Numbered from the stretch's first letter, positions 8,651 to 17,759 are shown. The stretch is 36,385 nucleotides of DNA from Silicimonas sp. (GCA_022340315.1 JAJDOD010000030.1:1-36385), one strand, 5' to 3'. Numbers and translations: made by a program. Notes: generated by a model from the letters alone, not told the origin.

Positions 8651-9475
8651 TTGCCGCAAGTCGGGCGTTGCCTGAAGTCCGCGCGCGTGCGTATTATCCC
8701 GCCTACAAGAAAACGAGCGGAAACCTTGTTCGGGCTGCTAGACAAAGGGACCCTTCGGCGCTGGGATCGGGCTGTGCGTTCGGTCGAAACGCTCGATGCC
8801 GTGCAACTGAAGGCGTTGCGCCAGCGCGCGCGTTCTCTGGGCCGTCGTGTCGACCAGGTGCTTCACGTTGCCGAGGGCAGACTGGCACTGCCGCTGGCAG
8901 GGCAGGCCGCTATCCGCCGCCCCATGCATTCCGACTGGGCCTGGCGGCCGGAGCTGTGGTCCGGGCCGGTCAGGCCGATGGGCCTGGCGATGGTCGAAAA
9001 CAAGACCCCGGTCGGCAGCGAGGCGAAGCTGTTCCACGATTGTGGGCTGAGCGAATTGTCATTCCGGCAACTGCGCAACACGCGCAGGGAAGACATCGCG
9101 GCATTCGGAATACGGCTCGATGTTTTCCGGTTCGACGGATCGTTCCTGAGCCTCGTTCTCGATCTTCCCGTCGAATCGATCGAGGGGCTGACAAGGCGGC
9201 ATGTCCTGCGGTTGGAGTTGCGCGTTGAAACCGAGAAGCCATTGGAGATCTTCGGCCGCATCAATGTGCAGCACGGTCCCAATGTCGAGCAATTGGTGCG
9301 CGAGTTCGAGGGCTCGAACGGAGAGATGTCGATCGAGTTCGACATGGCCGCGACCCGGGTGAACGAGGCGCGGATCGAGCGTGCGTGGCTCGATGTGATT
9401 TTCGAGAGCCCCGAGATGAACGCGATCACGCTTCGCGATCTGACGCTGTCCCGGCGGCCGCGGGCGGAGTTCTAG
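8651..9475 (+). CDS. DUF6478 family protein
   Basis: A protein of up to 274 residues in a family I recognise from Rhodobacterales and that, as far as I know, has no assigned function. Characteristic stretches are LRRWDRAVRSVETL near residue 35, VAEGRLALP, DWAWRPELWSGPV, LFHDCGLSELSFRQLRNTR, FRFDGSFLSLVLDLP and the C-terminal NAITLRDLTLSRRPRAEF. No signal peptide or membrane helix is visible. The start is uncertain. The listed TTG gives the longest frame, while a GTG at 8687 or a TTG at 8726, just before FGLLDKG and after AGCGGAAA, would be closer to where family similarity begins. It is followed 10 bases later by a small conserved gene, so the two are probably co-transcribed. Confidence 0.8.
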   Translation: MPQVGRCLKSARVRIIPPTRKRAETLFGLLDKGTLRRWDRAVRSVETLDAVQLKALRQRARSLGRRVDQVLHVAEGRLALPLAGQAAIRRPMHSDWAWRPELWSGPVRPMGLAMVENKTPVGSEAKLFHDCGLSELSFRQLRNTRREDIAAFGIRLDVFRFDGSFLSLVLDLPVESIEGLTRRHVLRLELRVETEKPLEIFGRINVQHGPNVEQLVREFEGSNGEMSIEFDMAATRVNEARIERAWLDVIFESPEMNAITLRDLTLSRRPRAEF

Positions 9476-9485
9476 GGGTGGTCGC

Positions 9486-9866
9486 ATGGCAGAGATGACA
9501 CTCACGCGGATGCGCCTTGCGGAAGGCGTATGGGAAGGGCTTCTTTCCACGCGGGAAAAAGTGGCGCCGAAGCTGCAGTTGCGTCACCGGGACGACCTCC
9601 TCGGCGAACCGGAAACAGTCGAGACCCAGGCAGCACCCGGTGAACCGGGTCGTTGGCTGGTGCGTTTCCGCCTGCCGGTCGAGCGGCTGTCGGACGGTGT
9701 CCAGACCTTCGTGATCGAGGACGCGTCAACCGGTGACGCTCTGGCCCACGAGACAATCTTTGCCGGCGAGATCGTGGATGACGACATACGCGCCGAGGTC
9801 TCGCTTCTCAGGGCTGAGCTGGACTTGCTGAAACGGGCCTTCCGACGTCACTGTTCGGAAGACTGA
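9486..9866 (+). CDS. Conserved hypothetical protein, 126 residues
   Basis: A small soluble protein directly after the DUF6478 gene, with AGGGGTGG before the ATG. It starts MAEMTLTRMRLAEGVWEG, has a beta-rich middle (RWLVRFRLPVERLSDGVQTF) and ends in a helix-forming, charged segment (VSLLRAELDLLKRAFRRH). I do not recognise a named family. The ten-base gap and shared strand suggest it works with, or is at least expressed with, the DUF6478 protein. Its end meets the end of the zinc-finger gene from the other strand, nine bases away. Confidence 0.7.
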   Translation: MAEMTLTRMRLAEGVWEGLLSTREKVAPKLQLRHRDDLLGEPETVETQAAPGEPGRWLVRFRLPVERLSDGVQTFVIEDASTGDALAHETIFAGEIVDDDIRAEVSLLRAELDLLKRAFRRHCSED

Positions 9867-9875
9867 CCCGGCGGT

Positions 9876-10061
9876 TCAGCCCTTGCTTTCATCCAGGACG
9901 TAGCGCTTGTCGCAATAGCCGCATTCGACCCAGCCCGTCTTGTCGTCGATCGACAGCCAGACGCGCGGGTGACCGAGCGCCCCTTCGCCGCCGTCGCAGG
10001 CGATGCGGTGGGACGTCACGGTTTCGGTCTCGGGCGGCGGAATCTTGGCCGTGTCGGGCAT
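9876..10061 (-). CDS. CHCC-type zinc-finger domain protein (NDUFS6-like)
   Basis: A 61-residue protein that is almost entirely one zinc-finger domain. The ligands are C22 in IACDGGEG, H30 in ALGHPRVWL, and C47 and C50 in [11 protein letters not shown], which is the zf-CHCC pattern. In mitochondria the same domain forms subunit NDUFS6 of respiratory complex I, and alphaproteobacteria carry short stand-alone versions thought to have the same role. That role here is family-based inference. It is the last of three minus-strand genes, after the glycosyltransferase and the HIT protein, with a 64-base gap before it. The ribosome-binding site is weak. Confidence 0.85.
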   Translation of the reverse strand: MPDTAKIPPPETETVTSHRIACDGGEGALGHPRVWLSIDDKTGWVECGYCDKRYVLDESKG

Positions 10062-10125
10062 GTCGGTCAGAACCTCTTGGTTTCGGCGTCACTCTAGCGG
10101 CAGAGCACGCGCAGGGAAAGCAGCG

Positions 10126-10503
10126 TTACGCAGGTTGCAACATCCGGCCGAGGCCGCGTCCGCCGAGGATGTGCAGGTGAAAATGCGGCACTTCCTGCAC
10201 GCCGTGTTCGCCTGCGTTCGAGATAATTCGATAGCCGTCTCCTGCATCCGGCGTCACGCCGAGCTCAGCGCAGATCGAGCCGAAGGTTCGCCAGAAATCG
10301 ACGATTTCCGCCTCGCTCGCCTCGGCGGCGAAATGGTCGGCTGTCACGTATCGCCCTTTCGGAATGACAAGCACATGATGCGGTGCTTGCGGCTGGATAT
10401 CCGCAAAGGCCAGGGTGTGCTCGGTTTCCTTCACAGTGTTGTTCGGGATCTCGCCTCGCAGGATTCGGGCAAAGATGTTCTGGTCGTCATAGGCGTAGGG
10501 CAC
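10126..10503 (-). CDS. HIT-family (histidine triad) nucleotide-binding protein
   Basis: A 125-residue histidine-triad protein, probably a nucleoside-phosphoramidate or dinucleotide hydrolase of the HINT type. The catalytic triad motif is HFHLHILGG near the C terminus. Upstream are FARILRGEIPNN, LAFADIQPQAPHHVLVIPK and NAGEHGVQEVPH, as in other HINT proteins. The start is a GTG that follows GAGGAGC by a few bases; the open frame runs 28 codons further upstream but overlaps the end of the glycosyltransferase gene. It lies 10 bases after the glycosyltransferase stop on the same strand. Substrate unknown. Confidence 0.9.
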   Translation of the reverse strand: MPYAYDDQNIFARILRGEIPNNTVKETEHTLAFADIQPQAPHHVLVIPKGRYVTADHFAAEASEAEIVDFWRTFGSICAELGVTPDAGDGYRIISNAGEHGVQEVPHFHLHILGGRGLGRMLQPA

Positions 10504-10513
10504 GTGTAGCTCC

Positions 10514-12091
10514 TCAGTCGACAAAGAGGTGTTCGGTCTCGGCGATCTCGCTCGCCTTGTTTGCGTCGATTCCGAGAAATTTCGCAAGCGGCCCGGTGTT
10601 CTCCGACGACTCGGCCCGTTCGCGGATACGATAGAACTCGGGAAAGTTCTGGTCGCGGATCAGTTCGCTTTCGCGGAATACGTCATTGCGGATCGTAGGC
10701 AGAAGCGTTCGGAAGGTTTCGGGCGAGGTGTGCTCTCCCGCCAGCCCGACGCGCTTTGCGTGGCCTTCGAGATAGGCGTCGGAGTAGTTGCATTCGATTT
10801 CGAGCAGGCGCGTTTCGCTCCGGTCCGAGTAGAAGTCCCGGAACAATTCGAGGTTCGACGGATCGAGGCAGACCAGCATCTGATCGGTTTCGTAATAGTC
10901 GAACAGCATTCGCATCATCGCGCGGCGGTGGCGTGTCCGCTTGGCCAATGTCGCCTGGATGCCGCCAAGGTCGGGCAGGGGGGTCTCTTCCTCGTCGAAC
11001 AGGTACTCGATCGTCGGCAGATTGGACACCGAGCCAATCCGGTGCAGAAGCCGCTTCGCAACATGCCATTTCTTGCAGGTGACGATAAGCAGCGACCGCT
11101 CGCGGCCGAGGGTCGAGTCCTTTTCCCAGAACCGCGGCGCGAAGCGTTCCCCGATCCGCCCGCGTCCGGTGAGGAAACTGAACAGCCTCGGTCCCTCGTT
11201 CGAGGTGCGGAACGTGACGCCGGTCTGCGAATAGAGTTGACCAAGCTTGGCTTTCAGGTCGGCGGCCTCGGCACTGATCTTGCGCGCGAAGAGGTAATCC
11301 TGGGCGAGGAGCAAGTCGTAGTGGTCGTTGTAGAAAGTCACCGGCATCCCGTAGTCGGTGAACATCAGAAAGGTGAGGGTACGACAGTCTATCTCGGTTT
11401 CGGGGACGAGGTGGTGGACGAGCGTTTGAAAGAACGTCTCGTCAGGTATCCAGGTCGTTCGGAAAAAGCGGACGATCTCGGGCCGCGACACGATCAGGTC
11501 CAGCAGAGCCTCGACTGTCCGGCGCCGCAAGCACCACCACTGGCTGCCGATCATCACCTGGATGCCTTTAGGTGGCTGCCGCGTGATCCCGAACCGCTGC
11601 TGCAACTTGAACGAGGCATAGAAGCGTTTTGCCTGAGTGCGCTCGTTGAACCAGTGGCGATAGATCAGGCGTTCTTCCCTGAAGCCCGTCTTGATCCAGT
11701 CGCTCTCGAAGAAGTCGTGGCACTCGATGAAGTCGGCGTCGCGATCCTCGATCATCGCGTGGGCGTGCTCGGCGGTCTTGATCGGCATGCAGTCGCCGGA
11801 CAGCAGGTAGAAATGTGTCGCGCGGGGGAATGCCTCGACAGCTGCTCTCAACGCTTCGAGGGTCGCCGCGACGAGGCTCCATTCGCCCCAGCCGCATTTG
11901 AGCCGACGCTTCGGGAAAACGACATTGGGATTGTCAGCAAGACCCGCCTTCAGCCGCTCGAAGTCCGATCGTGGCGCGCGCGCATCGAAGTGGATTGCGA
12001 CGGCGTCTCCGGGCGCGGTCAGTTGCGCGGCCTGTGCGATCACCGCGTCCACGTTCTTGTGGCACAACAGGATGTAGGCGAACTGCCCCAC
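10514..12091 (-). CDS. Core-2/I-branching-type glycosyltransferase with DUF5928-like C-terminal domain
   Basis: A 525-residue protein whose first half resembles beta-1,6-N-acetylglucosaminyltransferases (GT14). It opens FAYILLCHKNVDAVI, followed by HFDARAP, CGWGEWSLVAATLEAL, HFYLLSGDCMPIKT, GSQWWCLRR and FRTTWIPDETFFQTLV. The second half, from about residue 265, carries FSFLTGRGRIGERFAPRFW, YLFDEEETPLPDLGGIQ and LLEIECNYSDAYLEGHAKRVG. I associate that extension with a Rhodobacterales domain of unknown function (DUF5928 from memory). It probably adds a sugar to a surface polysaccharide or other glycan; no membrane helix is evident. It is divergent from a sulfotransferase across 143 bases, so the pair may act on one product. 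HIT and zinc-finger genes follow. Confidence 0.85.
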   Translation of the reverse strand: MGQFAYILLCHKNVDAVIAQAAQLTAPGDAVAIHFDARAPRSDFERLKAGLADNPNVVFPKRRLKCGWGEWSLVAATLEALRAAVEAFPRATHFYLLSGDCMPIKTAEHAHAMIEDRDADFIECHDFFESDWIKTGFREERLIYRHWFNERTQAKRFYASFKLQQRFGITRQPPKGIQVMIGSQWWCLRRRTVEALLDLIVSRPEIVRFFRTTWIPDETFFQTLVHHLVPETEIDCRTLTFLMFTDYGMPVTFYNDHYDLLLAQDYLFARKISAEAADLKAKLGQLYSQTGVTFRTSNEGPRLFSFLTGRGRIGERFAPRFWEKDSTLGRERSLLIVTCKKWHVAKRLLHRIGSVSNLPTIEYLFDEEETPLPDLGGIQATLAKRTRHRRAMMRMLFDYYETDQMLVCLDPSNLELFRDFYSDRSETRLLEIECNYSDAYLEGHAKRVGLAGEHTSPETFRTLLPTIRNDVFRESELIRDQNFPEFYRIRERAESSENTGPLAKFLGIDANKASEIAETEHLFVD

Positions 12092-12234
12092 GCTTCGTTG
12101 CCCTCGCTGCCCCGGTTTCGGTTTGGAAGGTGTAGCGCCTGCGGAGGATTGAAGAAACCTCGGAAGTTTGCTTTTTTCACAGCGTCCCGAGGCGGCGCGC
12201 GCCCAGGTAGATTTGAACAGGGGGTTTCCGCTTC

Positions 12235-13035
12235 ATGGGCTTTCCCGGTACATGGATGACGCAGAGCGAAAGCATGGTGTATCGCGTCGTGCCCAAATGC
12301 GCCTGCTCGACCATCGGTCAGATCATGTATTTTTCGGACCACGGCAAGTTCTACGACGGTGACATCCATGACGACCGCGAAGGACTTCACAAGTGGGCGC
12401 AGGAGGATAGCCAATCGGTGATCACGGAGAATGTGCGGAACAAGGGAACCTATGCCTTTACTGCCGTGCGCAATCCGTATTCCCGGATCCTGTCGTCGTT
12501 CTTCGACAAGATCTGCGGCATTCAGCGCAACGGGCAACGCTACCGAGGCAACCTGATCCCGCAGCTCTCGCAACGCTACGGGATCAATGTGGAAGGCGAG
12601 TTCGACCAGATCGCCATGTTTCGGCGCTTCCTGCTGTTTGCCCGCGACACCATCCAGTTCCGCAAGCCGATGGACCCGGATATTCACTGGTCGGCGGTGT
12701 CTGGCCATGTTTCGACCTTCATCGTCAACGGCGGGCATTATGATCGTATCTTCTGGACGGAGCGTTTCGACGAGGGAATGCGCGACGTTCTGCAGCACGT
12801 CGATTCCAGGGTCCCGGTCGACATCGACGGCATTCCGCGCTTCAACGAAAGCGAGGGGCACGGACCCAAGCGCGCGCATCCGGTGGAAGATTATTTCGAC
12901 GACCTTTCGCGGCACTTGGTCTACGAGATCTACAAGCGCGACTTCGAGCTTTTCCGCTACGATTTCGAGAATCCGGGGAATCCGCAGCCTATCGGCGAGA
13001 TTGACCTAGAGGAAGTTCACAAGAAGCTTGGGTGA
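12235..13035 (+). CDS. Sulfotransferase family 2 protein (carbohydrate sulfotransferase-like)
   Basis: A 266-residue predicted PAPS-dependent sulfotransferase. The 5'-phosphosulfate loop is YRVVPKCACSTIGQIM, where the VPK-x-AC-S/T form is the one seen in carbohydrate sulfotransferases of the chondroitin/HNK-1 type. The 3'-phosphate motif is FTAVRNPYSRILSSFFDK. Later residues include HVSTFIVNGGHYDRIFWTERFDE. AGGGGG lies ten bases before the ATG. No signal peptide or transmembrane anchor is seen, unlike the eukaryotic Golgi enzymes, so sulfation would take place in the cytoplasm. It is transcribed away from the glycosyltransferase gene, which suggests a shared glycan. The acceptor is unknown. 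Confidence 0.85.
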   Translation: MGFPGTWMTQSESMVYRVVPKCACSTIGQIMYFSDHGKFYDGDIHDDREGLHKWAQEDSQSVITENVRNKGTYAFTAVRNPYSRILSSFFDKICGIQRNGQRYRGNLIPQLSQRYGINVEGEFDQIAMFRRFLLFARDTIQFRKPMDPDIHWSAVSGHVSTFIVNGGHYDRIFWTERFDEGMRDVLQHVDSRVPVDIDGIPRFNESEGHGPKRAHPVEDYFDDLSRHLVYEIYKRDFELFRYDFENPGNPQPIGEIDLEEVHKKLG

Positions 13036-13264
13036 GTATCGCACCCGCGAATCGCCCGCCTAGCTGCGATGCAGCATCTTGCCGAAGACGCGCGCTTGGG
13101 CGTCAAATGTGGACTGCACTGCAAGTTTTTCCACCGAATTCAGATCATTAGTTCCAGATTCGGCCGAGATTCTTAAGCTTGGTGTATTTCGTAGTGATCG
13201 TGTTCCGCCTATAGTTCCCGTTAGTTTCGCCGGACCGGCGCAATACATTCAAGCGGGGGGAGTG

Positions 13265-13549
13265 ATGATACGATCCGAACTGGTGCAGAAGATTGCAGAT
13301 GAGAACCCCCACCTGTACCAACGAGATGTCGAACGGATCGTAACTACGATCTTCGACGAGATCATCGAGGCGATGGCCAGCGGCGACCGTGTCGAGTTGC
13401 GCGGATTCGGAGCCTTCTCGGTCAAGCAGCGGGATGCTCGGGTCGGCCGCAATCCCCGCACCGGTGAAAGTGTGAAGGTCGAAGAGAAACACGTGCCGTT
13501 CTTCAAGACCGGAAAGCTCTTGCGGGACCGCCTGAACGGGAAGTCATGA
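13265..13549 (+). CDS. ihfB: Integration host factor subunit beta
   Basis: A 94-residue member of the HU/IHF family. It starts [19 protein letters not shown], has the dimerisation core [16 protein letters not shown] and the signature [17 protein letters not shown]. The DNA-binding arm is [27 protein letters not shown], in which the N-P-R/K-T-G tip inserts into the minor groove. With IhfA it bends DNA at specific sites in recombination and transcription. GGGGGGAG precedes the ATG. The 229-base upstream stretch holds no gene I can see. In many alphaproteobacteria rpsA lies directly upstream, but here that place is taken by the sulfotransferase. The stop overlaps the lapA start by four bases. 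Confidence 0.95.
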   Translation: MIRSELVQKIADENPHLYQRDVERIVTTIFDEIIEAMASGDRVELRGFGAFSVKQRDARVGRNPRTGESVKVEEKHVPFFKTGKLLRDRLNGKS

Positions 13550-13893
13550 TCCGCCTTTTCAAGTATCTGATCCTTCTAGTCATCGCGGTGGCGCTTGTTA
13601 CTGTGGCGCTGGCCAATCGCGGGCTGATGGAATTGCAACTTTTGCCGGACGGAATCGCGTCTCTGGCCGGGATCAACTGGACCCTGTCCTTCCCGGTGTT
13701 CCTTGTGATCCTGGGGACGTTTTTTGCAGGCATGCTTTTCGGCTTCGTGTGGGAATGGTTGCGCGAACACAAGCACCGCGCTACGGCGAAAGTCGAGCGC
13801 CGCGAGCGCCAGCGGCTTGAGCGCGAGGTCAGCAAGGTTTCGCCACCAGCCAGGGACGGCGACGACATCCTCGCCATACTCGACGGTCGATAG
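13546..13893 (+). CDS. lapA: LapA domain (DUF1049) inner-membrane protein
   Basis: A 115-residue membrane protein with two predicted helices, at about residues 4-24 ([20 protein letters not shown]) and 46-70 ([20 protein letters not shown]). A charged cytoplasmic tail follows, rich in arginine and glutamate ([17 protein letters not shown]). This is the layout of LapA, which in Escherichia coli acts with LapB in controlling lipopolysaccharide synthesis; that function is carried over by family only. It overlaps ihfB by four bases (ATGA), an arrangement I know from other Rhodobacterales, and is followed nine bases later by trpF. Confidence 0.85.
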   Translation: MIRLFKYLILLVIAVALVTVALANRGLMELQLLPDGIASLAGINWTLSFPVFLVILGTFFAGMLFGFVWEWLREHKHRATAKVERRERQRLEREVSKVSPPARDGDDILAILDGR

Positions 13894-13902
13894 GCCGAAC
13901 CC

Positions 13903-14538
13903 ATGCCGCAGACACGCGTGAAGATATGCGGGCTGAACACCCGGGAAAGCGTCATGGCGGCCGCCGAAGCGGGGGCAGCCTATGTCGGGTTCAACTTCGT
14001 GCAGCGTTCTCCGCGTTATGTCGATATCGAGAGCGCGCGCCGCCTTGCCGTCGAAGTCCCGGTTGGCGTTGCCAAGGTTGCTTTGACGCTGGATGCCACG
14101 GACGACGAACTTGACGGCATTGTTGGTGCTGTTCCGATAGACATGTTGCAGCTTCACGGTGCGGAGGCGCCAGAACGGGTGGCCGAGGTCAAGGCGCGTT
14201 TCGGACTGCCGGTAATGAAGGCGGTGGGAATTGCCGACGAAGGCGATCTCGCCGCACTCGACAGCTATGCGAAGATTGCGGACCAACTATTGGTCGATAC
14301 CAAGCCGCCGAGATCAGGCGACTTGCCTGGCGGTACCGGTTTGACATTCGACTGGAGGCTTGTCGCCAACCGTCGCTGGAGTGTGCCCTGGATGTTGGCC
14401 GGGGGGCTTACGCCGGGCAACGTCGGTGAGGCTATTCGGCTGACGGGTGCCCGTCAGGTCGACGTCGCCTCGGGGGTCGAAAGTGCGCCAGGTGTCAAGG
14501 ACCCGGACCTGATCCGTGCCTTTCTCGCGGCGGCATGA
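13903..14538 (+). CDS. trpF: Phosphoribosylanthranilate isomerase
   Basis: A 211-residue TIM-barrel enzyme catalysing the third step of tryptophan synthesis, the Amadori rearrangement of N-(5'-phosphoribosyl)anthranilate. The catalytic cysteine lies in RVKICGLNT at the start. [25 protein letters not shown] and a C-terminal phosphate-binding GGLTPGNV and [15 protein letters not shown] are all typical; the catalytic aspartate is in LLVDTKPP. In relatives trpF is commonly followed by trpB. Here a GNAT gene overlaps its stop and no trpB is present in the window. Confidence 0.95.
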   Translation: MPQTRVKICGLNTRESVMAAAEAGAAYVGFNFVQRSPRYVDIESARRLAVEVPVGVAKVALTLDATDDELDGIVGAVPIDMLQLHGAEAPERVAEVKARFGLPVMKAVGIADEGDLAALDSYAKIADQLLVDTKPPRSGDLPGGTGLTFDWRLVANRRWSVPWMLAGGLTPGNVGEAIRLTGARQVDVASGVESAPGVKDPDLIRAFLAAA

Positions 14539-14981
14539 GTATCGTTTTCCGCGAGGCGGGAGAGCGGGACCTGCCCGGCGTTGTCGCCCTTCTGGCCGAT
14601 GACGTTCTGGGGCAGGGGCGTGAGGTTGCTGAAATTGCACCCTACAGAGACGCTTTTGCGCGGATGGCGGAGGATCCGAACAATGTGCTGATCGTCGGCG
14701 AAGCGGATGGCGCGGTTGTTGCATGCTACCAGTTGACGATCATTCCCGGTGTCTCGCTTTCCGCCACCACCCGTGCGCAGATCGAGGGGGTGCGGGTCGC
14801 CTCGGGCATGCGCGGTCAAGGCGCTGGGCGGGCGCTTGTCGTCGATGCCGAGGAGCGGGCCCGAGCGGCGGGCGCGACGCTGCTGCAACTCACAATGAAC
14901 CGGAGCCGCAAGGACAGTCACCGCTTCTACGAGGCCAACGGTTTCGTGCCGAGCCATATCGGTTTCAAGAAGCCGCTCTGA
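14535..14981 (+). CDS. GNAT-family N-acetyltransferase
   Basis: A 148-residue single-domain acetyltransferase. The acetyl-CoA-binding loop is [16 protein letters not shown], with the classic R-G-Q-G-A-G pattern. [20 protein letters not shown] is the late GNAT motif and C terminus. The N-terminal part ([20 protein letters not shown]) is the usual beta-1/alpha-1. It starts inside the trpF stop (ATGA) and so is almost certainly translationally coupled to it. The substrate is unknown. It faces the penicillin-binding protein gene end to end, with about 33 bases between. Confidence 0.88.
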   Translation: MSIVFREAGERDLPGVVALLADDVLGQGREVAEIAPYRDAFARMAEDPNNVLIVGEADGAVVACYQLTIIPGVSLSATTRAQIEGVRVASGMRGQGAGRALVVDAEERARAAGATLLQLTMNRSRKDSHRFYEANGFVPSHIGFKKPL

Positions 14982-15014
14982 GGGTCGTGAACGCCGTCGC
15001 GGCGTTTGCCCAAC

Positions 15015-17153
15015 CTATCGGCCGAAAATGTCGTTCAGCACGTTGATGATCACGCGCTCAACCGCATTGTCGTTGTCGTTTCGACGGCGCTGCCGCTGTG
15101 CCGAGGGCTCGCCGGCCACGCGGTCGGGCAACATCATCGGCAGCGGGCGGACCGGCAGTTCCTCGTGAATTGCGACCATCGTTTCCTTCCAGATCTCAGC
15201 GGGAAGGCCGCCGCCGGTCACACCGGCCAGAGGCGTGTTGTCGTCGTATCCGATCCAGACGCCTGTGACATAATCGGCGGTGAAGCCGATGAACCATGCA
15301 TCGCGGGCTGCCTGAGTCGTTCCGGACTTGCCCGCGGCCTCGCGCCCGTCGGGCAACTTGGCGCGCGTGCTGGTGCCGCGTTCGATGACCTGGTGCATCA
15401 TGTAGATGAGTTGTCTGGCGGCTTCGGGCGATATCACCCGTTCGCCAATCCCGCCTTCCTGCTCCAGGATCGGCTGGCTATCGCCTTTCAAGGTCAGCTC
15501 GACAAGGCCATATGGTTCGACCGACGAGCCGCCGTTCAGAATACCCGCATAGGCAGCGGTCATTTCCAGAAGAGTCGATTCCGATGTGCCGAGCGCCAGG
15601 GCCGGGCCCACGGCAAGATCGCTCTCGATGCCGAAATCGGTCGCAATGTTCGCCACCGCTTCACGGCCGACGCGATCGAAGACCTTGACGGCGGGTATGT
15701 TGAGCGACCGGTAGAGCGCCTCGGTCAGCGTCACGGTGCCGCGATAGTCCTTGGTGTAGTTCTCGGGGCACCACCGTCCCGATCCAGGAACGTCCCAGCA
15801 GGTCGGTTCATCGGTAACGGTGGTGTTTGGCGAGAACCCGAGGTCCAGCGCCGCCGCATAGACGAACGGTTTGAAGGCCGATCCGGTCTGCCTCTTGGCC
15901 TGGACGGCGCGGTTGAACTGGCCTGCGACGCCCTGGAACTTGCGGCCGCCCACCATCGCACGAACCGCGCCATCGGGGCTCATGACAACGATTGCCGCCT
16001 GGGCCTCGGAACCGGGCTTGACCTTGGTCTCGAAGATGAACTGAAGCGCTTTTTCGGCCTTGGTCTGAATCTCGGGATCGAAGGTCGTGCGCACAATCAC
16101 GTCTTCGGTTGTGTCCTCGGTCAGGAATGCCGGCCCCTGGTCCATGACCCAGTCGGCATAGTAGCCTCCGGCGCGGGCTTCGGCCGCTTCGGAGAGTACA
16201 GCGGGATTCGCCTTGGCGACCGCGGCATCCTCGGGCGTGAGATATCCCTGGTCCTCCATAAGCCCGAGGATGAGGTTCGCACGGTCCTGGCTGCGCTGAA
16301 GGTTGGCAGTCGGCGCGTAGCGCGTAGGTGCCTTCAGAAGTCCGGCCAGCATGGCGGCTTCCGAGGGCAGGAGTTCGTTGGCCGAGATTCCGAAGTAGCG
16401 CTGCGAGGCCGCCTCGAAGCCGCGTGCTCCAGCGCCCAGGTAAGCACGATTCAAGTAGATGGTGAGGATCTCGTCCTTGGAGTAGCGAACCTCCATCGCC
16501 ATCGCGTAAAGCGCTTCCTTGATCTTGCGTGCCAGTGTCGTGCGCCGGCAATCAGCTTCGAATTCGGCCTCTGACATGCCGCTGTCGGGCGAATAGTTGT
16601 TGCCCAGGCAAAGCAGTTTCGCGGTCTGCTGCGTGATGGTCGAACCGCCGTTGCCCGAGAGCGGGCCGCGCCCTTCGCTGAGATTGATCCGTACAGCGCT
16701 TGCGATACCGCGTGGCGATATGCCGAAATGGCGGTAGAAACGCCGGTCCTCGGTCGCGATGACCGCGTTCTTCAGGTAGGGTGACACCGTGTCGGCTGTG
16801 ATCTGTCCTCCGAACTGCTCACCGCGCCAGGCAAAGACCTGTCCCTCACGGTCCAGCATCGTGACCGATCCGCGTGAGCGGCCGTCGAGAAGGGCGGTGG
16901 CAGGAGGCAGCGTTGCGGCCAGGTAGGCCACTCCAAGCGCGATGACAATCGCCGTGAGAGCCCCCGCGCGCCAGCCGATTCCCCAGACCAATCGCAAAAC
17001 GGTCCTGAACAGCCAGACCACCGGGTTGCGAGACGTCGGCTTCTGCCGTGTCCTGCGCGTCTTCGCCTTCGGTTTCGTCTTCTTACGCTTGGGCGCCGCC
17101 TGCTTTCGCTTGTCGGCGACCAGGGTCGGGCGCTTCCCGTTTGGGCCACTCAT
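15015..17153 (-). CDS. Class A penicillin-binding protein (PBP1A-type transglycosylase/transpeptidase)
   Basis: A 712-residue bifunctional murein synthase. The first 45 residues are very basic (a lysine/arginine-rich cytoplasmic tail), followed by one transmembrane helix at about 64-82. The GT51 glycosyltransferase domain has catalytic E135 in ATEDRRFYRHFG, then GGSTITQQ and a KIKEALYAM stretch. The transpeptidase domain has the nucleophile S425 in SAFK, the SLN motif at 483-485 and KSGTT at 609-613. A long arginine- and asparagine-rich linker precedes the C-terminal VINVLNDIFGR. It polymerises and cross-links peptidoglycan in the periplasm. AGGAT precedes the ATG. It is transcribed alone, divergent from glnK. 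Confidence 0.93.
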   Translation of the reverse strand: MSGPNGKRPTLVADKRKQAAPKRKKTKPKAKTRRTRQKPTSRNPVVWLFRTVLRLVWGIGWRAGALTAIVIALGVAYLAATLPPATALLDGRSRGSVTMLDREGQVFAWRGEQFGGQITADTVSPYLKNAVIATEDRRFYRHFGISPRGIASAVRINLSEGRGPLSGNGGSTITQQTAKLLCLGNNYSPDSGMSEAEFEADCRRTTLARKIKEALYAMAMEVRYSKDEILTIYLNRAYLGAGARGFEAASQRYFGISANELLPSEAAMLAGLLKAPTRYAPTANLQRSQDRANLILGLMEDQGYLTPEDAAVAKANPAVLSEAAEARAGGYYADWVMDQGPAFLTEDTTEDVIVRTTFDPEIQTKAEKALQFIFETKVKPGSEAQAAIVVMSPDGAVRAMVGGRKFQGVAGQFNRAVQAKRQTGSAFKPFVYAAALDLGFSPNTTVTDEPTCWDVPGSGRWCPENYTKDYRGTVTLTEALYRSLNIPAVKVFDRVGREAVANIATDFGIESDLAVGPALALGTSESTLLEMTAAYAGILNGGSSVEPYGLVELTLKGDSQPILEQEGGIGERVISPEAARQLIYMMHQVIERGTSTRAKLPDGREAAGKSGTTQAARDAWFIGFTADYVTGVWIGYDDNTPLAGVTGGGLPAEIWKETMVAIHEELPVRPLPMMLPDRVAGEPSAQRQRRRNDNDNAVERVIINVLNDIFGR

Positions 17154-17221
17154 GATCTGATCCTACTATCCTGCCTCGACCCAGATTAAGCGTTCATCAG
17201 CCGGAAGTGGAGCGCCTTTCC

Positions 17222-17290
17222 TGCACAATTGAAGCGGCTCACCGCGATTCAAGTTTGCCTAATATTTAGCCAAAGCCTATTAATTGTGCA
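17222..17290. promoter_or_regulatory. Inverted repeat TGCACAATT ... AATTGTGCA upstream of glnK-amtB
   Basis: A perfect 9-bp inverted pair, TGCACAATT at 17222-17230 and AATTGTGCA at 17282-17290, lies 51 bases apart in the region between the penicillin-binding protein and glnK. The TGCAC/GTGCA cores resemble half-sites of the nitrogen regulator NtrC, and glnK-amtB is a classic NtrC target. The spacing is too long for one operator, so they may be two weak sites or an RNA stem. I see no sigma-54 promoter (TGGCAC-N5-TTGC), which fits the sigma-70-dependent NtrC described in Rhodobacter. The regulator assignment is inference. Confidence 0.35.
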
Positions 17291-17348
17291 AAAAATCTGC
17301 AAAACGTCTGAAATTCCCCGGCGTAAACCGGGCCTGCGATCTTGTTAA

Positions 17349-17759
<411 letters not shown>

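Noticed and set aside
10529-12259. A plus-strand frame of 576 codons over the glycosyltransferase gene
   Set aside because: Antisense shadow; the minus-strand product has clear glycosyltransferase motifs and this one has none.
15006-16574. A plus-strand frame of 522 codons over the penicillin-binding protein gene
   Set aside because: Antisense shadow of a gene with all PBP catalytic motifs.
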